Shown here: one piece after another, positions 42,940-50,943 of the stretch
Layout of the letters: each line of letters starts with the position of its first letter
How positions within the stretch are numbered: position 1 is the stretch's first letter
NCBI RefSeq assembly: GCF_028712425.1
Contig: NZ_JAQTQD010000010.1
Coordinates: 1-64,000 of the forward strand
DNA: 64,000 nt
Source: Methanoregula sp.
GTDB lineage: Archaea > Halobacteriota > Methanomicrobia > Methanomicrobiales > Methanospirillaceae
Reading direction: 5' to 3'
Translations under genes and position numbers: made by a program
The notes under the pieces: generated by a model
What the model was told of the DNA's origin: nothing
What the model saw: only the letters and a program-made list of their open reading frames with translations
The model's database searches: none

Positions 42940-43879
42940 AGAGTCCCGCTGCCTCGATGCCCCGGTTGCCCCAGAGCACTGCACCAAGTGCGCCGATCCT
43001 GCCTTTCCGGCCATTGGTATCGATGAAGGTTATGCCCATCTCCCGTGCTGCTTCTTCTGCCCTTCCAACCGTCATGATCTCCTGCTTCACCTCGGCAAAT
43101 GCCGGTGAGTCGCGGATGAACCCGATACCCCGGTGGTACGCTATGCCGGTATCCTTTGAGAACGTATTCTGCTCCACGTATGCCCTGACAAAATCGAGGA
43201 GTGCCTGCGCCTTGTCCGGCCTGACGGCGAAGTTCAGGGCGGATCCAACGCAATTCGTGGTCTTGGTGGGGACCGCCGGATTGAGCTGGATAAGGCGCAT
43301 GTTTAAGAATTCCACCCCGGGGATCGTGCAGGCACCGGCGCATTTCAGCGCCATCACCCAGGTTGCACCTTCCGTTTTGGTATCGGTGTCATCAATGCCG
43401 ATACAGATCTTCTCGTACCGCGGGGAGACGATCCGGACATGGTTGGTGCGTGCCCCGCCAATCTTCAGGTCCTCCTCGCCTGGATATTCCGCCCGGATAA
43501 CACCGGGTGCCTGGGGGAGGCAGGCAGCAACACCGACACCGGCACCGGCAATGCCGGCCCACGACGTGATCACCTCGTCACCCGATACCTCGACTGCTTC
43601 GAGGGCCTGCCCGCCAATCTCGCCTGCCGCGGCACCAAAATTCACCGGGTGCCTGCCCAGTTTTGCCGCGATCACCATGCTGGTCCCCTCAACAGAACAT
43701 CCTTCAACAGCACCACCCGCTCTCTTCCGGTTCATGGCATCCCATTCAATGGGTCCGCGTGCCCGGCACTGCTCAAGGATCTCGGCCCTGCCGTTCTGTT
43801 CATCAACCATAACCAGGAATTTCTGCGAGAAGAGCGGTCCGAACCGCTTCGTGACTTCGTCGGGAGTAAGGGTGATCAT
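42923..43879 (-). CDS. GIDDTD-domain paralogue (DUF1743/TiaS-like), first gene of the aks operon
   Basis: A 318-residue protein built like its downstream neighbour: ITSWAGIAGAGVGVAACLP near 125, ICIGIDDTDTKTEGATW near 180 and MRLIQLNPAVPTKTTNCVGSALNF near 215. Identity to the neighbour is clear but moderate, so the duplication is old. The N-terminal 100 residues differ from the neighbour. TiaS uses a similar motif to agmatinylate tRNA-Ile2, but the other TiaS domains (zinc ribbon, OB-fold) are absent here. It heads the nine-gene minus-strand operon, and its ATG is complementary to 43877-43879. Confidence 0.62.
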   Translation of the reverse strand: MITLTPDEVTKRFGPLFSQKFLVMVDEQNGRAEILEQCRARGPIEWDAMNRKRAGGAVEGCSVEGTSMVIAAKLGRHPVNFGAAAGEIGGQALEAVEVSGDEVITSWAGIAGAGVGVAACLPQAPGVIRAEYPGEEDLKIGGARTNHVRIVSPRYEKICIGIDDTDTKTEGATWVMALKCAGACTIPGVEFLNMRLIQLNPAVPTKTTNCVGSALNFAVRPDKAQALLDFVRAYVEQNTFSKDTGIAYHRGIGFIRDSPAFAEVKQEIMTVGRAEEAAREMGITFIDTNGRKGRIGALGAVLWGNRGIEAAGLYGEHL

Positions 43880-43935
43880 GTTATCGCCGAAATTTTCGTT
43901 AACAAAATAATCGGCAATAACCCTATTTATTTAGA
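43880..43935 (-). promoter_or_regulatory. Promoter and palindrome of the aks/mmp11 operon
   Basis: On the minus strand a TATA-like CTAAATAAATAG (43923-43934) lies about 45 bases before the ATG. Between them is an 11-base inverted repeat, TCGGCAATAAC / GTTATCGCCGA on the plus strand at 43911-43921 and 43880-43890, with one mismatch. The expected transcription start (about 25 bases from the TATA box) falls in the middle of the repeat. It could be a repressor operator or a 5' hairpin touching the start codon. The remaining spacer to ftr (to 44072) shows T-runs for ftr termination only. Confidence 0.5.
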
Positions 43936-44072
43936 TCGATCTTTCCCGTACAGTTTCCCACACAATATGCGTAGTAACTATAGGGCAGGAACCGGAATTC
44001 TGCACTATCTAAGTATAGCGGCATTCACACAGCGGGAATGGTAATTCGGCAGAACAGAAAAAAAGGATGAAA

Positions 44073-44957
44073 TCAGAGGACTTTGTGGAGCTCGATCTTG
44101 AAGGGTCCGAGCGTGCCGCCAAAGTTACCGGCCGAGATGAACTTGACACCCGGCACGGTTACTGCTGCCTTGATACCGGCTGCCATTGCTGCTGCAACCG
44201 ACTTCTCGTCCACACCATCGATAACGATCTCGTACACTGCCTTGACACCGGCCGGGATCTTGGAGTCGGGCACCTTCTCGCGAAGGGTGGGGCAGTACTT
44301 CTCGTTCGTGGATGCGGGCATGAACTTGTACTTCAGGCTGCCGACCTTGGAGCCGCTCGCAACAACACCGCCGGGGAAGCTCGTGATGGTCCCGGCAACG
44401 CCGTCGATTGCCTCGACTGCTGCCTGGGCACCCATGAGGGCTGCCATCTGGTTCTCGCCCATGACAAAGAAGTTCCCGCCGGCAACGCCCTTGACGATGC
44501 CGAACTCTTCCTCACCAACATATTCGCCTTCCATGATCGGGATGACCCAGCACTTCCTGCCGCCGACTTCCTTCTGGTACTCGTGCCCGTCGCCGAAGAA
44601 GTGGAGCTTGACCGGGATCTTTTCCTCGGCACTGGTGATACCGTTGAAGACAGCAGTTGTGGGTGCCGTCAGGACGCATTCCGCAAGGCGCTCGACGACC
44701 TGTTCTTTCAGTTTCTTCTTGCTGGCACAGATCAGGATTGCCACGCCGGGGCGCCCGTCAGGGGTCTGTGAGCCATCCAGCTCAGATTCGATACCTGCCT
44801 CACACGGGCAGCCTATCGCAGATGTTGCAAACCCGGTAGCCTCGGTTGCTGCCTTCTTTGCCCATTCCTTGTTCACTGCAGTGATGATGATCCGGCAGAC
44901 CCAGGTAGGGAATGCCTCTGCATAGGTATTGTCAATAGTAACGCCGTTGATTTCCAT
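44073..44957 (-). CDS. ftr: Formylmethanofuran:tetrahydromethanopterin formyltransferase
   Basis: Transfers the formyl group from formylmethanofuran to tetrahydromethanopterin, the second step of CO2 reduction to methane. The 294-residue length and the sequence are typical: EINGVTIDNTYAEAFPTW at the start, ATGFATSAIGCPCEAGIE, DGRPGVAILIC, EKIPVKLHFFGDGHEYQKE, GGNFFVMGENQMAALM and FPGGVVASGSKVGSLKYKFMPASTNEKYCP. It is soluble. It is divergent from the fwdF-hdr operon, and a minus-strand T-run follows the stop. Confidence 0.96.
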   Translation of the reverse strand: MEINGVTIDNTYAEAFPTWVCRIIITAVNKEWAKKAATEATGFATSAIGCPCEAGIESELDGSQTPDGRPGVAILICASKKKLKEQVVERLAECVLTAPTTAVFNGITSAEEKIPVKLHFFGDGHEYQKEVGGRKCWVIPIMEGEYVGEEEFGIVKGVAGGNFFVMGENQMAALMGAQAAVEAIDGVAGTITSFPGGVVASGSKVGSLKYKFMPASTNEKYCPTLREKVPDSKIPAGVKAVYEIVIDGVDEKSVAAAMAAGIKAAVTVPGVKFISAGNFGGTLGPFKIELHKVL

Positions 44958-45272
44958 GAGATAACCTCCGGTACCACAAAGGTACCATGATGGTCACTGA
45001 ATAAAGTTTCTAATTACATTTACGGGCAGGACATAACAAACGAAAGCGCAGTAAAATAACAAGAGATAATCCCAAGAGGTACATCAAAATTCATTAACTA
45101 TGGCTTGTTTCCTATTAACATGCGAACCGGGTATTTAAACTAACATAATACAATCGTCTATAAAACGGCGGTACATCGCCAATAAATTTCAGAACATTTA
45201 TCTATCATCTTCTACCACTTTTTGTTAGTCGATTTTTAGAATCGATCTATAGCTGGTGCGTGAAGATCAAAA
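44958..45272. promoter_or_regulatory. AT-rich divergent promoter between ftr and the fwdF-hdr operon
   Basis: This 315-base region is strongly AT-rich. A minus-strand TATA-like GTTTAAATAC (45131-45140) would serve ftr with a leader of about 150 bases. A plus-strand CTATAAAAC (45159-45167) would serve the ferredoxin-fwdF-hdr operon with a leader of about 80-90 bases. A perfect stem TCGATT-TTTAG-AATCGA (45229-45245) lies 27 bases before the first gene and could be an operator or RNA hairpin. No gene is visible inside. Confidence 0.5.
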
Positions 45273-45539
45273 ATGGCATTTGCAGTGCACATAACAAAAA
45301 AACATTGTACTAGCTGTAAAATTTGTGTGGTTGCTTGTCCTGGTTTCGCAGGTGAGCTTCGTGCAGCGGATTCTGTGCCAACAGATGATGTCTGCCGGAT
45401 CGGGAACGGATTTCCGTTCTTCCTGATTTCAGAGGGAAGCTCACACGCCGGATCCGGCGTCTGCGTCCAGGCGTGCCCATACGGTGTTATCAGAATTGCA
45501 GGCCACGGGTATGGAATACCCGGGGCATGTGTGCAATAA
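45273..45539 (+). CDS. Small ferredoxin-like protein (two [4Fe-4S] sites, second atypical)
   Basis: An 88-residue Fe-S protein. The first site is canonical, HCTSCKICVVACPG. The second is spread out: a lone Cys in DDVCRIG, then GVCVQACPYGV, with a last Cys in the C-terminal GACVQ. Eight Cys in total would allow two clusters, but the spacing of the second site is unusual. It is the first gene of the fwdF-hdrCBA-mvhD operon and probably hands electrons to the FwdF polyferredoxin; it may correspond to a FwdG-type subunit. The ATG at 45273 is used, although no clear ribosome site is seen. Confidence 0.75.
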   Translation: MAFAVHITKKHCTSCKICVVACPGFAGELRAADSVPTDDVCRIGNGFPFFLISEGSSHAGSGVCVQACPYGVIRIAGHGYGIPGACVQ

Positions 45540-45561
45540 GAAACAGCGTGAGGGTGAATAC

Positions 45562-46734
45562 ATGGCATTGTTTCCCAAGTTTTCGAAAAAGAAGGATGGG
45601 GTAAACGTTGTGATGGAGCAGCGGCTCCTTCAGAACACCAACAACCTTATTCTCAATGCTGAGACCTGCACGGGCTGCGGCATCTGTGTCGACGCCTGTC
45701 CCGAGGAGGCTATCGTCCTCGGGCTTGTCGGTGCGTCGAGGCGTGGTGCTATCAACTACGCTGCCCCGATCGATGTTGACGAGACCAAGTGTTCCTACTG
45801 TGGTGTCTGCGTCATCATGTGCCCGTTCAATGCATTGACACTGAAGGTGGATGGAAAGGAGAGACTTCCGATCATCGAGAAGGAAGGATTCCCGCAGTAC
45901 GACATGAAGGCGGAGATCAACGACGAGAAGTGTGTCAAGTGCACCACCTGCGAGGAGGTATGCCCGCGGGATGCAATCGACCGGAATGTCCCCGCCTACG
46001 AAGGGACCTACAAGGGCCCGGTTGCCGGCGCAAAGCCCAAGTCTGCCGCAATGAAGAAGAAGACGACCTTCACCGTTGACAAGGAGAAGTGTTCGCTCTG
46101 CGGCCTGTGCGGTGCCCTGTGCCCGGCAATTGTCGTGAAGCACAAGGAATTTACGGCTGAGTCCGGCAAGGTGGAAGGCGACGTGATCTGGGACGAGACC
46201 AAGTGCGACGCCTGCAAGGTGTGTGTTGAAGTCTGTCCCGAGGAATGCATCACGGTCGAACGCGAGATCATTTCCGACAAGATCGATGGAAAGGTCGACA
46301 TTATCCAGGACAACTGCTGCACCTGCCGGTGGTGTGCGATAAACTGCCCGACCGAGGCAATCACCGTTGAGAAGATCTTCGAGGGTGACATCGAGTTCCA
46401 TGCAGAGAAGTGCCCCGGCGGCTGCTCAACCTGTGCAGAGATCTGCCCGGCAAACGCGATCTACCTGCCGACCCCGAAGCCCGCGGCCGACATGAAGCAC
46501 GAGATCGAGCCCACCATCGCCGTCAACAAGGACTTCTGTATCCTGTGCGGCGCCTGCGTGAATGCCTGCCCCGGTGAGGATATCATCGTCCTCAAGAGGA
46601 CCGGTATCCGCATGAAGGGCACGGAGACCGACCTTTTCAAGAAGATCAAGGCAAAACTCTGCACCACGAGGACCTCGAAGGTGAAAGAGGATGTGCCCGG
46701 ACAGGTTAACCTGAAAGTAATGGGGAAGGCGTGA
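45562..46734 (+). CDS. fwdF: Formylmethanofuran dehydrogenase polyferredoxin subunit
   Basis: A 390-residue polyferredoxin with eight CxxCxxCxxxCP-type sites, beginning with CTGCGICVDACP and CSYCGVCVIMCP and ending with CILCGACVNACP. Two sites are variants (NCCTCRWCAINCP and CPGGCSTCAEICP). About 32 [4Fe-4S]-iron atoms would be carried in eight clusters, as known for FwdF, which wires formylmethanofuran dehydrogenase to HdrABC-MvhADG. The tail of about 45 residues is basic. The ATG at 45562 follows GGGTG. It lies 22 bases after the small ferredoxin gene and 5 bases before hdrC. Confidence 0.9.
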   Translation: MALFPKFSKKKDGVNVVMEQRLLQNTNNLILNAETCTGCGICVDACPEEAIVLGLVGASRRGAINYAAPIDVDETKCSYCGVCVIMCPFNALTLKVDGKERLPIIEKEGFPQYDMKAEINDEKCVKCTTCEEVCPRDAIDRNVPAYEGTYKGPVAGAKPKSAAMKKKTTFTVDKEKCSLCGLCGALCPAIVVKHKEFTAESGKVEGDVIWDETKCDACKVCVEVCPEECITVEREIISDKIDGKVDIIQDNCCTCRWCAINCPTEAITVEKIFEGDIEFHAEKCPGGCSTCAEICPANAIYLPTPKPAADMKHEIEPTIAVNKDFCILCGACVNACPGEDIIVLKRTGIRMKGTETDLFKKIKAKLCTTRTSKVKEDVPGQVNLKVMGKA

Positions 46735-46739
46735 AGATC

Positions 46740-47321
46740 ATGGCACGAACAAAAGGTTACCCGGAAGCGCTGGAGAAGAAACTCCGCGACCAGAGATATG
46801 TCCGTGAAGACTCGAATCCAGATTTCTTAAAGAATGTAAAATCGATCTCACGCACCATCGCCCACATGTGCTACCAGTGCGGTACCTGCACCGGCTCCTG
46901 CCCCTCTGCACCCCGCAGCTCGTACCGTATCCGCAATTTCATGCGGAGAGCGGTTCTCGGGCTCGAGAACGAGGCACTGACCGATCCTGATCTCTGGCTC
47001 TGCACCACCTGCTACAGCTGCACGGACCGGTGCCCGCGTGATATCGCCCCAACGGATGTCATCATGTCCATGAGGAACCTCGCGTTCAAGCGCGACATTG
47101 TCCCGGTCAATTTCTTAAAGACCGTCCAGGCGATCTACTCCTCGGGCCACGGTGTGCCCAACAACGATGTCAACCGTGCAGCCCGCGAGAAACTCGGACT
47201 GACACGCGACCCGCCGACGACCCATATGTACCCAGAATACATCAAGGGCATCCAGACGATCCTCAATCATTACAAGCTCAAGGCGAATGCCGACCGCATT
47301 GTCAAAGAGAGGGAGGGCTAA
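46740..47321 (+). CDS. hdrC: CoB-CoM heterodisulfide reductase subunit C
   Basis: A 193-residue Fe-S subunit. Two ferredoxin-type sites are MCYQCGTCTGSCPSAP (near residue 42) and LWLCTTCYSCTDRCPRDI (near 85). It relays electrons between HdrA and the HdrB active site in the soluble electron-bifurcating complex. The ATG at 46740 lies 5 bases after fwdF; an in-frame ATG at 46731 overlaps fwdF. hdrB follows 3 bases downstream. The length matches HdrC of other hydrogenotrophs. Confidence 0.93.
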   Translation: MARTKGYPEALEKKLRDQRYVREDSNPDFLKNVKSISRTIAHMCYQCGTCTGSCPSAPRSSYRIRNFMRRAVLGLENEALTDPDLWLCTTCYSCTDRCPRDIAPTDVIMSMRNLAFKRDIVPVNFLKTVQAIYSSGHGVPNNDVNRAAREKLGLTRDPPTTHMYPEYIKGIQTILNHYKLKANADRIVKEREG

Positions 47322-47324
47322 GTC

Positions 47325-48248
47325 ATGGCTGAATCAGGCGCAAACCACAAGTTCGCATTCTACCTCGGATGCATTGCCCCCAACCGTTATCCCGGCTGTG
47401 AATCCGCGGCAATCAAGACCTGTAAGAAACTCGGTATCGAGCTCCTTCCCCTCAAGGGCGCAAGCTGCTGCCCGGCACCCGGTGCATTCGGTTCTATCGA
47501 CCTGAATGTCTGGTATGCAATGGCAGCCCGCAACCTCGTGCTTGCCGAGCAGATGAAGATGGATATCGCCCTTCTCTGCAACGGCTGCTACAAGTCCATC
47601 TGGGAGGTCAACCACAAGCTCAAGCACAACAAGGACCTCCGCGACGGTGTCAACGAAGTCTTAAAGGAGATCGACATGGAATACAAGGGCTCAATCAATG
47701 TGTACCACATCGCAGAGCTCCTGTACAACCCGAAATATGTCGGTCCTGAAAAAGTCCGCGACAGCATAACAAACCCCCTGACAGGTGCCCGCATTGCCGT
47801 CCACTACGGCTGCCACCTGACCAAGCCCCACAAGGAGAGGGAGTTTGAAGACGAGGTCATGCTGAACACCGAGCACCCGGTCTGGATGGAAGAACTCGTT
47901 GCAGCTCTCGGGGCAACCCCGGTCGAGTACCGCAACAAGATGCAGTGCTGCGGTGCCGGCGGCGGTGTCCGCGGGTACGACATTGTTCACTCGCTGGACA
48001 TCACGAACGAGAAGCTGATCAACCTCAAGGAAGTCGGTGTCGATGCGCTGACCGACATCTGTCCGTTCTGCCAGCTCCAGTTCGACCGCGGCCAGATCGA
48101 GATCCAGGAGAAGTTCGGCGTTTCCTACAACCTGCCGGTACTTCACTACTGCGAACTTCTCGGTCTCGCGCAGGGAATGAGCCCGCAGGACCTCGGGCTG
48201 GACCTCCATGGTATCAGCTGCGAACCGTTCCTGCAGAAGGTGCTGTGA
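47325..48248 (+). CDS. hdrB: CoB-CoM heterodisulfide reductase subunit B
   Basis: The catalytic subunit that splits the CoM-S-S-CoB heterodisulfide at two noncubane [4Fe-4S] clusters. The 307-residue protein begins KFAFYLGCIAPNRYPG. It has both CCG domains: GASCCPAPGAFGS with LLCNGCYKS, and HYGCHLTKPHKERE with KMQCCGAGGGVRG and DICPFCQLQFD. All cluster Cys appear present. It lies in the hdrC-hdrB-hdrA order. ATG at 47325. Confidence 0.94.
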   Translation: MAESGANHKFAFYLGCIAPNRYPGCESAAIKTCKKLGIELLPLKGASCCPAPGAFGSIDLNVWYAMAARNLVLAEQMKMDIALLCNGCYKSIWEVNHKLKHNKDLRDGVNEVLKEIDMEYKGSINVYHIAELLYNPKYVGPEKVRDSITNPLTGARIAVHYGCHLTKPHKEREFEDEVMLNTEHPVWMEELVAALGATPVEYRNKMQCCGAGGGVRGYDIVHSLDITNEKLINLKEVGVDALTDICPFCQLQFDRGQIEIQEKFGVSYNLPVLHYCELLGLAQGMSPQDLGLDLHGISCEPFLQKVL

Positions 48249-48258
48249 GGTGGTAAAA

Positions 48259-50436
48259 ATGGCAGAAAAGAAAGCAACCACCAAGAAAGCCCCGTCCAAG
48301 AAAGAGGACTCAAAGAAGGTAGCTCCCGTGAAACAGGAAACCAAGAAAGCGGCAGCACCTGCCGCAAAGCCCAAGGCAGCTCCGGCAGATGCCCCGGCAC
48401 AGGCAGCAACAGTCATGCCCACCATGAACCCGGGCGATGCACGCGTCGGTGTATTCATCTGTCACTGCGGTACCAACATCGCCGGGTCAATGGACATCGA
48501 AGCAGTGCAGGAAGCCTCAAAGAAAGTCCCGCACGTGGCCTATGTAGACAACTACAAGTACATGTGCTCGATGCCCGGGCAGACCGTCATCAACAAGGCT
48601 GTCAAGGAACACAAACTGACCGCTGTTGTTGTTGCAGCATGCACCCCGCGTCTCCACGAGCCGACCTTCCGTACAGCAACCAAGGATGCAGGATTAAACC
48701 CCTTCCGGTTCGAGATGGCAAACATCCGCGACCAGAACTCGTGGGTGCACATGCACGACCGCGAGGGGTCCACGGACAAGGCAATCGATGCCATCAAGAT
48801 CGCCGTGGCAAAAGCCGCACTCCTCCAGGACCTCCACCCGAAGTCCGTGCCCGTTGAGAAGGCCGCCATGGTCGTCGGCGCCGGTGTTGCCGGTATGCAG
48901 GCAGCCCTTGACCTCAATGCCGCAGGCATCAAGACCTACCTCATTGAATCCGACATGAGCATCGGCGGACGCATGTCCCAGCTCGACAAGACCTTCCCGA
49001 CACTCGACTGTTCGCAATGTATCCTTACACCGAAGATGGTGGATGTCGGCAGGGCCGAGAACATCGATCTCATGACATGGTCCGAGGTCCACGAAGTCGA
49101 AGGGTACATCGGAAACTTCGATGTCACGATCCGCAAGAAAGCCCGCGGTGTCATGACCCCCAAGGAAGCCGAAGCCAAGGGTATCGTTGGCGGCGGCTGC
49201 AACGGCTGCGGAGACTGTGAGAACGTCTGCCCGGTCGTCAAGCCAAATGAGTTCGAAGTCGGCATGAAGCCGAGGAAAGCGATTTACATCAACCACCCGC
49301 AGGTCGTTCCCCTCATCTACACCATCGACTTCAACTCCTGTGTCAAGTGCGGCCTCTGTGTAACCGCCTGCGGTCCCGAGAAGCGTGCAATCGATCTTGA
49401 GATGAAGGACGAGTTCATCAAGGTCAAGGTCGGTACCGTCATCCTCGCAACAGGGTACGATATCTTCCCCATTGAGAACAAGAAGGAATGGGGATACAAG
49501 AAGTACGAGAACGTTATTTCGAGCCTTGAGTTCGAGCGTCTCATCTGCGCATCCGGTCCAACCGGTGGCCACCTGGTCCGCCCGAGCGATGGCGAGACTC
49601 CCAAGCGGGTCGCGTTCGTGCTCTGTGCCGGATCCCGTGACAATACCGGGATTGGCAAGCCCTACTGCAGCCGGTTCTGCTGCATGTACTCGCTGAAGCA
49701 CGCCCACCAGATCATCGAGAAGATCCCGGGATGCATCCCCTACCTCTTCTACATGGATATCCGTTCCTTCGGTAAGATGTACGAAGAGTTCTACTACCGT
49801 ATCCAGGACGAGGGCGCGAAGTTCATCCGCGGCCGTGTGGCAAACATCCTTGAGGACCCCAAGACCAAGAACCTCCATGTCTACACCGACGACACGCTCC
49901 TCAACCGCCCCATCGATATGGAAGTCGACCTGGTCGTGCTCGCAGCGGCAATCGAACCCAAGGCGGATACCAACCGGACCCGGAAGCTCTTCGGTGTCTC
50001 CTGTTCAATGGACGGCTGGCTCCTCGAAGCCCACCCGAAGCTGAATCCGTGCGGTACCACAACAGCCGGTGTCTTCCTTGCCGGTGTCTGCCAGGGCCCG
50101 AAGGATATTCCGGACACGGTAGCATCCGCAGAAGGTGCGGCATCCGCAGCATCGATCCCGATCCACATGGGAGCAGTCGAACTCGAACCGTACTTCGCCA
50201 TGTGCATTGAAGACAAGTGCGCAGGCTGCGGTATGTGTGTCAACCTCTGCCCGTACTCCGCGCTCTCGCTTGTCGAGAAGGACGGCCGGACCGTCATGCA
50301 GGTCACCGAGGCCAAGTGTAAGGGCTGCGGTACCTGCGGTGGCTTCTGCCCCGGTGGTGCCATCTGGATGAACCACTTCGCGACACCCCAGATCGTGGCA
50401 CAGATCGATGCCTTCCTGCTCGGAGGTGAGCAGTAA
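48259..50436 (+). CDS. hdrA: CoB-CoM heterodisulfide reductase subunit A with Lys/Ala-rich N-terminal extension
   Basis: The flavin-based electron-bifurcating subunit. The 725-residue protein has the FAD-binding VVGAGVAGMQAALDL near residue 210, the Cys-rich TLDCSQCILTPKM and GGGCNGCGDCENVCPVVKP, DFNSCVKCGLCVTACGPEKRA, AGSRDNTGIGKPYCSRFCC, and two C-terminal ferredoxin sites, CAGCGMCVNLCPYS and CKGCGTCGGFCPGG. Residues 1-58 are an unusual hydrophilic tail with repeated Lys-Lys and Ala-Pro; the conserved start DARVGVFICHCG follows. No selenocysteine codon is used. The stop overlaps mvhD by one base. Confidence 0.95.
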   Translation: MAEKKATTKKAPSKKEDSKKVAPVKQETKKAAAPAAKPKAAPADAPAQAATVMPTMNPGDARVGVFICHCGTNIAGSMDIEAVQEASKKVPHVAYVDNYKYMCSMPGQTVINKAVKEHKLTAVVVAACTPRLHEPTFRTATKDAGLNPFRFEMANIRDQNSWVHMHDREGSTDKAIDAIKIAVAKAALLQDLHPKSVPVEKAAMVVGAGVAGMQAALDLNAAGIKTYLIESDMSIGGRMSQLDKTFPTLDCSQCILTPKMVDVGRAENIDLMTWSEVHEVEGYIGNFDVTIRKKARGVMTPKEAEAKGIVGGGCNGCGDCENVCPVVKPNEFEVGMKPRKAIYINHPQVVPLIYTIDFNSCVKCGLCVTACGPEKRAIDLEMKDEFIKVKVGTVILATGYDIFPIENKKEWGYKKYENVISSLEFERLICASGPTGGHLVRPSDGETPKRVAFVLCAGSRDNTGIGKPYCSRFCCMYSLKHAHQIIEKIPGCIPYLFYMDIRSFGKMYEEFYYRIQDEGAKFIRGRVANILEDPKTKNLHVYTDDTLLNRPIDMEVDLVVLAAAIEPKADTNRTRKLFGVSCSMDGWLLEAHPKLNPCGTTTAGVFLAGVCQGPKDIPDTVASAEGAASAASIPIHMGAVELEPYFAMCIEDKCAGCGMCVNLCPYSALSLVEKDGRTVMQVTEAKCKGCGTCGGFCPGGAIWMNHFATPQIVAQIDAFLLGGEQ

Positions 50437-50909
50437 TGTCTGCACCCGGAAACTTCCCCATCCCCAAGCGTGGCCCCGGCATCTGGCAGCCCAAGATCCA
50501 GGGTATCGTCTGCAACTGGTGTTCCTATGCCGGTGCTGACCTTGCCGGCGGTGGCCGTATCCAGTACCCCCCCGATGTCCGGATCGTCCGTGTCATGTGC
50601 ACGGGCCGTATCGACGCACTCTTCGTGCTGAAGGCCTTCGCTGACGGCGCCGACGGTGTCCTCGTATCGGGATGCCACTTCGGTGACTGCCACTACCTTG
50701 AGGGCAACTTCAAGGCAGCCAAGAGGATGTTCATGGTCAAGCGCCTGATGAAGAGCATCGGCATTGACGACCGCCGCTTCCGGATGACCTTTGTCTCGGC
50801 ATCCGAAGGTGCAAAGTGGGGCGCTGTGATCACCGATGTGGTCAAGACCATCAACGAGCTTGGCCCCAGCCCCATCACAGAAATCCGCAAAGAGATGGAG
50901 ATCAAGTAA
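50436..50909 (+). CDS. mvhD: F420-non-reducing hydrogenase iron-sulfur subunit D
   Basis: A 157-residue [2Fe-2S] protein that connects an electron donor to HdrA. Conserved parts are IVCNWCSYAGADLAG, VRVMCTGRIDALFVLKAF and VLVSGCHFGDCHY with the cluster Cys residues, and VSASEGAKWG. It is the last gene of the operon; mvhG and mvhA are not adjacent. In Methanomicrobiales, formate dehydrogenase or F420-reducing hydrogenase can dock here instead. Start ATG 50436, with GGAGGTGAG upstream. Confidence 0.92.
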   Translation: MSAPGNFPIPKRGPGIWQPKIQGIVCNWCSYAGADLAGGGRIQYPPDVRIVRVMCTGRIDALFVLKAFADGADGVLVSGCHFGDCHYLEGNFKAAKRMFMVKRLMKSIGIDDRRFRMTFVSASEGAKWGAVITDVVKTINELGPSPITEIRKEMEIK

Positions 50910-50920
50910 CGGTAAAACCG

Positions 50921-50943
50921 GGGAGATGATATCTCCCTTTTTT
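50921..50943 (+). terminator. Hairpin terminator after mvhD
   Basis: A perfect 7-base stem GGGAGAT / ATCTCCC with a three-base loop (50921-50937) is followed at once by six T residues (50938-50943). It stands 11 bases after the mvhD stop and should end the ferredoxin-fwdF-hdr-mvhD transcript. Confidence 0.75.

Noticed and set aside
48694-49878. 394-codon minus-strand open frame across hdrA
   Set aside because: Antisense shadow of hdrA; composition dominated by Val, Leu, Asp and His with no motif.
48259-50436. Selenocysteine in HdrA
   Set aside because: Some methanogens have it in this subunit, but no in-frame TGA occurs in this gene.
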